The position numbers and the translations under genes are program-made. A stretch of 64,000 bases of DNA from JAEINY01 sp942490535. GTDB taxonomy: Bacteria > Bacteroidota > Bacteroidia > Bacteroidales > Marinilabiliaceae. Below, in pieces: positions 9,408-16,482 of this stretch. The first letter of the stretch is position 1, and the number at the start of each line of letters is the position of its first letter. Below the pieces are notes generated by a model, which saw only the letters and a list, made by a program, of their open reading frames with translations, was not told where the DNA came from and ran no database searches. The stretch spans positions 310,001 through 374,000 of the forward strand of contig CALNXQ010000008.1 in NCBI GenBank assembly GCA_942490535.1, read 5' to 3'.

Positions 9408-9880
9408 ATCAAAAAGGGTGCGAACCCGAAAAATGTATTTGTCACCATAAACTAAGAGGTGGAAACCACCAACTAACAAGGTGCAACGATGAAAAATGTT
9501 CCTGCTGGCATGAACTAACAGGGTGCGAACACGAAAAATGTTCCTGTCACCTTAAACTAAGAGGCAGCAACCACCAACTAACAAGATGCATCGGTGAGAA
9601 ATATTCATGTTCGCATGAACTAAATGGGTGTGAACACGAAAAATGATCCTGTCACCTTAAACTAAGAGGCAGCAACCACCAACTAACAAGGTGCATCGGT
9701 GAGAAATATTCATGTTCGCATGAACTAAAAGGGTGCGAACACAAAAAATGTTCATGTCACCTTAAACTAAGAAGCAACAACCACCAACTAACAAGGTGCA
9801 TCGGTGAAAGATGCTCCTGTTAGCATGAACTAAAAGGGTGCGCCGCAAAAAGAAGTGGCCTCAGGTACAAACTAAGAGAT
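9408..9880. repeat. Tandem repeat array, 105-bp unit built of five 21-bp modules
   Basis: About 4.5 copies of a 105-bp unit follow one another without gaps. The anchor GGGTG recurs at 9416, 9521, 9626, 9731 and 9836, exactly 105 bp apart. Within each unit AACTAA restarts at offsets 0, 42 and 63, so the unit is five 21-bp modules, some similar to one another (AACTAANAGGGTGC, AACTAAGAGGCAGC, AACTAACAAGGTGC). Copies differ by point changes but almost no indels. All plus-strand frames are broken by TAA; one minus frame has a single stop per unit. The array fills the space just downstream of the GH8 stop codon. No spacers of CRISPR type are seen. Confidence 0.9.
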
Positions 9881-9916
9881 TATTCATGAAACTGTGTCCC
9901 GATAAAAGAAAGTGAG

Positions 9917-11197
9917 TCACGGGGCCACCGGATTCCACCAGTTACCGGAAATCAGCAACAGATTCAACAAGGTGAGGGTATCGTCATAGTATTGACCTTT
10001 GGCATGCGCTAACAGTTCCCAGCCCATGTTCAGGTAATTCTGGGCCTCGGGATCCACTATGCATGAAGTGATGAAAGGAGCGGTAAAGGAGGCATCGGAA
10101 TAATCGACCATCGGTTCACCATTCAAATAATACCCTGCTTTTATCAATGTGGGATCCCCGTCTGTTTTGGCACGAATAAAGGCATTCGTCCGCACCATGG
10201 CCGCTTTGGCCGCTGGCGTATTAAAATGAGCAAAATCAGTGGTTATCCGCATGGGATAGCGGCAAGCATTCCAATTGTACTCATCGGTTTCTTTATACTC
10301 ATTGAGGTAATACTCCGGTGCGGGCTCAGGGTCCTTCTCTGCAACAAAATCAGGCATTAATCCATTGGTGGCAGTATACTTTCGGGTGACCTGCTCAATA
10401 AGGCTATAAACGGTATCGGCAGTGGCCTTCCAAAGGAGCTCATCGGTGATTTGTAAGAAGCAGTGAAAATGATCGGGCATCCAATCCGAACTGCGTGTAC
10501 TGTAAGCATTACGATCATAGTCGCCTTCCATGACACGTTTGGAGACCGGATGAACACAACTTTTCTTAATGCCATTATCAATCATCTCACGCGCATAATC
10601 CAGGTATTTCATCCGGCCTGCTGAGGACCATTGCCGGTCGGCCAACAAAAGTGAATAAGCAATATCCAGATCTCCATCCGTAGCACTTCCCTCATCGTAG
10701 GCTTTTTTTTCTGTTTTATGGATCAGCCACGACATACAATACTTATTGGCGGTACTGCGGTGTTTATCAAACATGTTGTACATGCCATCGTAATACTTTT
10801 TGGCGTTTTTATCAGCGCCTGCCATCAGTGCAAATATGATCATCCCATAACCATGTGCCTCAGAAGTGGTAATCTCATTCCCATCACCGCCGGTTCCTTT
10901 CATCGCCACGTAGTAACCACCCCCAGGTGTTCGGCCATTAGAAGGCTTCACATACTTATTTTGCCAATAGTGATAATAGCTTATCACATCGGCATTCAGG
11001 TCTTCCTGGCTTTTGTGATTGGGTTTAATGCAATCGGTAAAATTGATATTTTGGGGAAATACTTTGAGGGGTTCGAGTTGTTCCGGTTCCACCACCGGTT
11101 TTTCGATAACCGGTGTTACAGGTTTATTTTCCTCATCCCCTTTGGAACAACAAATAAACAAGGAAAAGATAAACAGGGCAAATAGTAGATTTTTCAT
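9917..11197 (-). CDS. Glycoside hydrolase family 8 lipoprotein, predicted endo-chitosanase/glucanase
   Basis: ATG at 11197 is preferred to a TTG two codons upstream. The signal peptide ends in a lipobox-like LFICC, so it is probably a lipoprotein. GH8 motifs are clear: TSEAHGYGM (about residues 111-118, Glu proton donor) and SATDGDLDIAYSLLLAD (about 171-187, the Asp-rich GH8 signature). SSDWMPDHF follows at about residue 237. At 426 residues it fits GH8. GH8 contains endoglucanases, xylanases and chitosanases, and sequence alone does not separate them with certainty. I favour chitosanase because the neighbouring GH2 and GH9 resemble glucosaminidases. It is separated from GH9 by a strong terminator-like hairpin, so it may be expressed by read-through. 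Confidence 0.85.
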   Translation of the reverse strand: MKNLLFALFIFSLFICCSKGDEENKPVTPVIEKPVVEPEQLEPLKVFPQNINFTDCIKPNHKSQEDLNADVISYYHYWQNKYVKPSNGRTPGGGYYVAMKGTGGDGNEITTSEAHGYGMIIFALMAGADKNAKKYYDGMYNMFDKHRSTANKYCMSWLIHKTEKKAYDEGSATDGDLDIAYSLLLADRQWSSAGRMKYLDYAREMIDNGIKKSCVHPVSKRVMEGDYDRNAYSTRSSDWMPDHFHCFLQITDELLWKATADTVYSLIEQVTRKYTATNGLMPDFVAEKDPEPAPEYYLNEYKETDEYNWNACRYPMRITTDFAHFNTPAAKAAMVRTNAFIRAKTDGDPTLIKAGYYLNGEPMVDYSDASFTAPFITSCIVDPEAQNYLNMGWELLAHAKGQYYDDTLTLLNLLLISGNWWNPVAP

Positions 11198-11210
11198 GGG
11201 CAACAGGATT

Positions 11211-11245
11211 AAAAAAGGGACCTGCGCACGTCAGCAGATCCCTTT
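11211..11245 (-). terminator. Intrinsic terminator between GH9 and GH8 genes
   Basis: Read on the minus strand, AAAGGGATCTGC (11245-11234) pairs with GCAGGTCCCTTT (11225-11214), 12 bp with one G-U, around an 8-nt loop, running straight into a T-tract (A-run 11211-11216 on plus). It lies within the 60 bp between the GH9 stop and GH8 start, so it would attenuate transcription into GH8. Confidence 0.75.
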
Positions 11246-11262
11246 AAACACATATTTGGTTT

Positions 11263-13053
11263 TTAGTTAACGGTTGTATAAGCTAAAGCCGGTATTAACC
11301 AGCCCCCATGCTGCACCCATTGTTCTCCCCAACGCCAGGTGTAGCTCGGATCATGATTGTAAGGGAGCGGCTTGAAGGCTATGTCCTCATCATCTTCCAC
11401 TCCGGCGGTAATACCATTACACACCCCTCCGCGGTAGTTGTAACGAATGCCCCCCTCTTCATAATCGGGATTATTGCGGCCGGCACCTTCCAACATACAG
11501 GCATCGTAGGGATTAAGTCCCAACACCCAGTTAATTTGGTTATTGGCAAACACCTTGGCCATGTCTTTTTGCGCCTCAGATAAGTAAGGCAATGCCTTTT
11601 GAACGGCAGTGGCCAAGGAACCTAAACGGGCATTCTCGCCTTGCCACCAGTAACCGGTTTCGTTCTTATGCGGGATGAAGAAAGCCGCCTTAGGTGTTTC
11701 GGCATCCACCGCTTTCACATATTGACGGGCATACCCATAGGGATTATTGATGGCATTGGTAATGTCCAACTCAAATTGAACCGATTTCTGAATCACATTG
11801 ATGATGGCATCTTTTTTAGCCACATCGGTCTCTACCTCCAAATAACGACACAGGGCAATAACTGGCAGGCCAGCCTCGGCAGCATGAAAGAATGGACGCT
11901 TTCCTTCATCATCTGCTTTGAACCAATTGGCTTGCTGATCATCGGAGATCAGTCTGTTCTTCAAATTCTCAGCACGCTGTTGGGCATAACTTAAGTATTG
12001 CACTTCACCTGTGGCATAATAAAGCTCCGTAGCGGCTAATAAAGCACAATAATCATCAATGATATTCTCTTTACCATCATCCACATACTTCAGGTTATTC
12101 TTCACCAGGTGATCAAAACCTTTGATGGCCGCATTGAGGTATTGTTCCGAAGCGAATTCACCTTCATACCCCAATTTACTGATGCGGGCCAGTGCAGCAA
12201 TGGAAAGACCTCCGCCTTCACGGAAAGCACATTGGTAGTTTTCATTGCGATGGCCTTCGATACCCACATAGGCACATATTTCGCGACGTTCCGGATCTTT
12301 GCTCCAGTTGGCAAAAACAGTGGCATAAAAATAGCCTTCCGGATCCTGCACGCGCACCAGGTAATCGGCACCATAAGCTGCTTCATCGGCCAACTGCTCC
12401 AATACGGCCTTGGTATTTGGCAGCGCCCCATTTTTAATCACGTCGGATGCATCCAACATATTCCAGATCATCTGAGGAGTCTGCTGCGGCACCATAAAAT
12501 TGGAAAAGGCCAAATGCGTGAGGTACTTTCCTTTCTCACCGGAGGCGTCATACCACCCGCCACTCACATCCACCACATCATCGCGGTCGCCGAAGAAAGA
12601 CATTTTTTTATCCTTCTCGTTATACTCTCCTTTGCAACGTTGGGAATGGAAGGCATCCACCAACAAGGGCAAACATTCAGCTGCCACCTGATGGTCGGCA
12701 ATTTTAAATGGTTCTGAATCAATTTTCGCTCCTTCAATGAACACCCGTACTTTGAATTGGCCGTTGGTTTTGAAATCACTAAAGTTACCTGCGTATGCAT
12801 ACCCGGTATTCCAATTGGCCACTTTGCCAGTCAGTGTTTCGAAGGCTCCTTCAAAAACAACTTTCTCAGTTAGATCTATAATGGAAAAGGATTTGGGCTT
12901 GCTCTGTGAAGCGGTTTGGAACACAAATCGTTTAACGCCAGCTTTGGTATATCCCAGATGGTTTACCAGGGTTTGTCCGGGGATGTCTTTGGGCGCCTGG
13001 CAGCCCACCAGTACACCAAGTGCTACAATAAAACACGAAATGATCTTCTTCAT
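11263..13053 (-). CDS. Glycoside hydrolase family 9 lipoprotein, probable exo-beta-D-glucosaminidase
   Basis: The start at 13053 gives MKKIISCFIVALGVLVGC, a canonical lipoprotein signal; upstream in-frame codons would add an unlikely leader. An N-terminal Ig-like domain (about 25-110) precedes the GH9 (alpha/alpha)6 barrel. Motifs include FHSQRCKGEY, SGGWYDASGEKGKYLTHLA (general-base Asp region), QQTPQMIWNML, KNETGYWWQGENARLGSLA, GLNPYDACMLEGAGRNNPDY and GVEDDEDIAF (acid Glu region). These match, from memory, the Vibrionaceae GH9 group once called cellobiase or endoglucanase and shown to be exo-glucosaminidase, which lies beside a glucosamine kinase gene. Here two ROK sugar kinases lie immediately upstream. 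Cellodextrinase activity remains an alternative. Confidence 0.85.
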   Translation of the reverse strand: MKKIISCFIVALGVLVGCQAPKDIPGQTLVNHLGYTKAGVKRFVFQTASQSKPKSFSIIDLTEKVVFEGAFETLTGKVANWNTGYAYAGNFSDFKTNGQFKVRVFIEGAKIDSEPFKIADHQVAAECLPLLVDAFHSQRCKGEYNEKDKKMSFFGDRDDVVDVSGGWYDASGEKGKYLTHLAFSNFMVPQQTPQMIWNMLDASDVIKNGALPNTKAVLEQLADEAAYGADYLVRVQDPEGYFYATVFANWSKDPERREICAYVGIEGHRNENYQCAFREGGGLSIAALARISKLGYEGEFASEQYLNAAIKGFDHLVKNNLKYVDDGKENIIDDYCALLAATELYYATGEVQYLSYAQQRAENLKNRLISDDQQANWFKADDEGKRPFFHAAEAGLPVIALCRYLEVETDVAKKDAIINVIQKSVQFELDITNAINNPYGYARQYVKAVDAETPKAAFFIPHKNETGYWWQGENARLGSLATAVQKALPYLSEAQKDMAKVFANNQINWVLGLNPYDACMLEGAGRNNPDYEEGGIRYNYRGGVCNGITAGVEDDEDIAFKPLPYNHDPSYTWRWGEQWVQHGGWLIPALAYTTVN

Positions 13054-13338
13054 CTGATTCATTTTAAGATTAAAGAGATAAATATTAGATGTATGATTAT
13101 TAATCAAACGTTCAAAACGTCAGGTTTGGTTATATTCAGATTGCTCCATCGCCGCCACTAGCTCCAATGATTTACCTGCATATGCCAGCATCATCAGATG
13201 AAGGGACCACGGTACGTAGAAAAATTAGCACGCCACAACTAACGCTTTGAGAATCTCTTTTCTCAGATAACCATTGGCACTGTTTCATCAACAGCACCAA
13301 CCGTTATCCCACCTTTTCAACGACGAACAGAAACGTTA

Positions 13339-14214
13339 CTAATTTTTAGCCATTGCATCGTAATACAAGGCGGCAGCACCCAAAACGGCTATATCAGGAT
13401 GATCACTTATTTCGATTTTCAATTTCTCCACGGTCTTTTCATACTGAAAAGCCCGCACAACCTTCCACATGTGAGGTTCAAAGAAGGGAAAAAAGCGCGA
13501 AATGTTTCCTCCGATAACAATACATTCCGGATCATAGGCATACAAAATGGTTTTTACGGCATTACCAAAATCAAAACCAAATTGTTCCAGCACGGCCAGG
13601 GCAATTTTATCCCCTTTCTTGGCCCGGTTATACAAGGCATCCGGTTTGAGCCCATATTTGCGCTCAAAATAACCGGTGGTACAATAAAACTCGTAATTAT
13701 GATCTTTATAAGGAATACACCCAAACTCACCGGCTCCACAATTGGTACCCGAATACAGCCGGTTGTTGGTAATCACCCCGCACCCCAGTCCGACACCCGT
13801 CATAATACCCACGACATTGGCATATTTTTTGGCCTTACCAAAGTATTTTTCACCAATGGCAAAACAGTTGGCATCGTTATTCACGTACACCGCTACTTTG
13901 TAGCGGTCGCTTAACAAATCGCCCAAATGCACTTCGCGCCACGAAGGGATGTGCTCCACGTTGTACACCACCCCTTTTGAAACATCCACCAAACTGGGCA
14001 CGCCCATTCCAATGCCACCCACATCGGGTGTTATCACTTTATCGATCGCATCCATCACCGCCTTCAGAATGACTTCTTCCGACTCGTGGTTATCAATATC
14101 CACTGCCAAAGAAGCTTCAACCATGTTATTTCTGACACGTCCCACGCGCAGGTTTTTACCACCCAGGTAAACGCCTACGGCACATTGGTTCTGAAGGGTC
14201 ATATCCTGTATCAT
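13339..14214 (-). CDS. ROK-family protein with altered phosphate-binding loop (paralogue 1)
   Basis: 291 residues, clearly a ROK sugar kinase homologue: MGVPSLVD, VYVNNDANCFA (catalytic-base Asp about residue 120), TGVGLGCGVI, CGAGEFG. The N-terminal ATP loop, DLGGTN in the adjacent paralogue, reads YLGGKN (about 16-21): the conserved Asp and Thr are both replaced. The usual ROK zinc motif CxCGxxGCxE is also missing, replaced by NYEFYCTTGYF. It may have weak, altered or no kinase activity and could act as a sensor. It follows ROK paralogue 2 by 23 bp in the GH2-MFS-ROK-ROK-GH9 gene run. It presumably acts on the sugar released by the locus (inferred glucosamine). Confidence 0.85.
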   Translation of the reverse strand: MIQDMTLQNQCAVGVYLGGKNLRVGRVRNNMVEASLAVDIDNHESEEVILKAVMDAIDKVITPDVGGIGMGVPSLVDVSKGVVYNVEHIPSWREVHLGDLLSDRYKVAVYVNNDANCFAIGEKYFGKAKKYANVVGIMTGVGLGCGVITNNRLYSGTNCGAGEFGCIPYKDHNYEFYCTTGYFERKYGLKPDALYNRAKKGDKIALAVLEQFGFDFGNAVKTILYAYDPECIVIGGNISRFFPFFEPHMWKVVRAFQYEKTVEKLKIEISDHPDIAVLGAAALYYDAMAKN

Positions 14215-14237
14215 AATTTCCGTTTAATCAGTTTATC

Positions 14238-15092
14238 TCAGCTGAGTGCATCAATGCACAAGGCAGCGGCCCCTAAAATAGCTACTTCTTGCATGACAGA
14301 AGGTACAATCTTCAAATTTTCTAAGGCAAAGCCATAGGGATAGTCTGAAATTTCAGCCCACATGGCCTCTTTATAGAAGTCAAAGGATTTGGAAACCGAA
14401 CCGCCAATGATAATGGCCCCCGGATCAACGGTGAACAGAATGGTTTTAATGGCTTTTCCCAGGTGCTGTCCATACTCCGCAAAGGCGGCTAAGGCATGTG
14501 GGTCGCCAGCGCCTGCTTTTTGGGCCAACTCACCACCATCGGCATTGAAACGACGGCCGAAAAACTGCCCACTGCAATACATTTCGTAATTATCATCCAG
14601 GTAAGGAATCATGCCAAACTCACCGGCGCCACAATTTTGATCCGGTAAAAGATGGCCTCCTTTAATGATACCGGCACCTAAACCCGTACCTGTGATTAAC
14701 CCCACGAAATCATCAAATTGCGTCCCTGTTCCAAACACGCGTTCGCCCACGGCAAAGCAATTGGCATCATTATTCACATAAACCGGACACTTAAATTCCT
14801 TTTCAAGAATTTCTTTCAGGTGTATTTTCTTCCAGGACGGAATGTTTTGCACATCGTACACAATACCTTCCTTTGCTTTGACCAAACTGGGAACGCCCAC
14901 ACCAATGCCTTGCACCTCGGGTGTAAAAACTTCCCGGATGGTTTCAATTAATGCGTTTGTGACTTCATCAGCCTGCTCTGTTTTTGGAACCAGACGTGCT
15001 GATTTATTGATGATCTCACCCGACTTCACGAATGCAGCCCGCATGTTCGTTCCACCAAGATCTACTCCTATTACATTTTTTAAGCTCTCCAT
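14238..15092 (-). CDS. ROK-family sugar kinase (paralogue 2), predicted glucosamine kinase
   Basis: 284 residues with an intact ATP loop GVDLGGTNMRAAF (residues 9-21), GVGVPSLV, VNNDANCFAVGE (catalytic Asp about 118), TGTGLGAG and CGAGEFGMIPY. The classical ROK zinc-binding motif CxCGxxGCxE is absent, as in its neighbour, where NYEMYCSGQFF stands instead. The two proteins align end to end, so they arose by tandem duplication. It should phosphorylate the imported hexose in the cytoplasm. Given the glucosaminidase-like neighbours I infer glucosamine; glucose is the main alternative. Confidence 0.88.
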   Translation of the reverse strand: MESLKNVIGVDLGGTNMRAAFVKSGEIINKSARLVPKTEQADEVTNALIETIREVFTPEVQGIGVGVPSLVKAKEGIVYDVQNIPSWKKIHLKEILEKEFKCPVYVNNDANCFAVGERVFGTGTQFDDFVGLITGTGLGAGIIKGGHLLPDQNCGAGEFGMIPYLDDNYEMYCSGQFFGRRFNADGGELAQKAGAGDPHALAAFAEYGQHLGKAIKTILFTVDPGAIIIGGSVSKSFDFYKEAMWAEISDYPYGFALENLKIVPSVMQEVAILGAAALCIDALS

Positions 15093-15124
15093 CGCTCTAA
15101 CACTCTAATATATTAATTCAATTC

Positions 15125-16366
15125 TTATTTATTGAAAATCGTTTTATTCCTGATTAAGGGTTTCGCCCAAAATGATATGCTCAAAATATATCCCAGGGTG
15201 ATGTATAAAAAGGTCATGCCCATTCGAAGCCCAAACACATCTGCCAGCCCACCAACAATCAGTGGTACAATGGCACCGCCCATGATGCCGGTACACAATA
15301 TTCCCGCCAAAGTACCATGGTGACTTTTCACTGAATTCAAGGCCAACGAGAAGATCACTGACCACATAACAGAAGCCGAAAAACCCACAGCAATAAAACT
15401 GTAAAATGCCACCTGCGGACCGCCCAATAAGGCGGATGTTAAGGCCAGCATGGCCCCAATGGTAAAAACGCGTAACACAATTTTACTGTCCATCAATTTC
15501 AGCAGTCCTAAACCCAGGAAACAGCCCACAGTCAGCAGACCCCAAAAGTAAGATACTGCTTTGGCTCCTTCTACTTCGGGATCCATCCCGTGATAGGATT
15601 TCAGAAACTCAGATATCCAGTTGGCTACTCCTTGCTCGGTGCCCACATAAGCAAAAATACCCAGGAAGAACAGGATCACTTTCCGATCACCCAACAGGTG
15701 CTTAACGGCATCCAGGCCTCCGGTTTTCTCATCTTCCTTTAACTCCACCTGCGGCAGTTTAATCAGTGCAATCACCATCACCATCACCAGGGCCACCACT
15801 GCAAAGATCCAATACAGGGAAACCCAGGCCATACCAGCAGGTACCAAACCAGAAAGGGTATCGACAACAAAATTGCCCCCTCCTGAATAATCTTTTAGAT
15901 TCTCAACCAAATACATGTACACCCATGGGCTTACAAAAGAGGCTCCGCCAAAAAATAACTGGGCCAACACCGAGTTAAAAGCAAAATGCTCCTCCCCTCC
16001 TGCTACGCGCAACAATGGATTGATGGCCACCTGAAGAATGGCCATGCCGATCCCAATGAGAAAAAGGGAGATTAAGGCTACGCCAAAATAAGGGAAAGAG
16101 GCAAATATACCCGCACCAGTCACCGCAAAAAGAAATGCGATGATCATGATCTTTTTCTCCTTCAGTTTCTCGGTTAAAATACCGGCCGGAATGGACATGA
16201 CACCATAGGCAATAAAAAACGAAAAAGGCAATAAGGCAGCCATGCCGTTACTTACTTTAAAATCCTTAATAATATCCGGAATCAACGGCCCCATGATATT
16301 CGTTAAGAAGGAGATGACGAAAAAAATCATCATCACAAGAAAGACAATCCAATAGTTACGTTTCAT
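15125..16366 (-). CDS. MFS sugar transporter (FucP/NagP-like)
   Basis: 413 residues with about 12 hydrophobic segments. The N-terminal signature FLTNIMGPLIPDIIKDFKVS, and PFSFFIAYGVMSIPAGILTEKLKEKK between helices 2 and 3, are typical of the FucP-like sugar:H+ symporter group used by Bacteroidota for monosaccharides at the inner membrane. It lies between GH2 and the kinases, consistent with import of the released monosaccharide before phosphorylation. Substrate is inferred from context (glucosamine). Confidence 0.9.
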   Translation of the reverse strand: MKRNYWIVFLVMMIFFVISFLTNIMGPLIPDIIKDFKVSNGMAALLPFSFFIAYGVMSIPAGILTEKLKEKKIMIIAFLFAVTGAGIFASFPYFGVALISLFLIGIGMAILQVAINPLLRVAGGEEHFAFNSVLAQLFFGGASFVSPWVYMYLVENLKDYSGGGNFVVDTLSGLVPAGMAWVSLYWIFAVVALVMVMVIALIKLPQVELKEDEKTGGLDAVKHLLGDRKVILFFLGIFAYVGTEQGVANWISEFLKSYHGMDPEVEGAKAVSYFWGLLTVGCFLGLGLLKLMDSKIVLRVFTIGAMLALTSALLGGPQVAFYSFIAVGFSASVMWSVIFSLALNSVKSHHGTLAGILCTGIMGGAIVPLIVGGLADVFGLRMGMTFLYITLGYILSISFWAKPLIRNKTIFNK

Positions 16367-16388
16367 AGTTAGTTTAGTTAGTAAGGGA

Positions 16389-16452
16389 GAGGAGCCGGTA
16401 TAAGGGGTATAATGTAGAATGTTCCGGGCTTCGAAATATTCACCGGCTCCTC
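16389..16452. repeat. 11-bp perfect inverted repeat between GH2 and MFS genes
   Basis: GAGGAGCCGGT (16389-16399) pairs with ACCGGCTCCTC (16442-16452) across a 42-nt loop. No T-run follows on the minus strand, so it is more likely an mRNA-stability or processing hairpin inside the operon than a terminator. GTTCCGGGCT also occurs twice in the gap. Confidence 0.5.
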
Positions 16453-16482
16453 AGTTATAGCATTATCAATAAGGGTTCCGGG

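Noticed and set aside
9408..9880. CRISPR array
   Set aside because: The repeats are directly adjacent with no unique spacers, unit length is 105 bp, and no cas genes are present.
9917..13053. Cellulose- or xylan-degrading GH8/GH9 pair
   Set aside because: Possible by family name alone, but the GH9 subgroup motifs, the glucosaminidase-like GH2 and the ROK kinases fit glucosamine substrates better, and no xylosidase or cellobiose phosphorylase is present. Not excluded.
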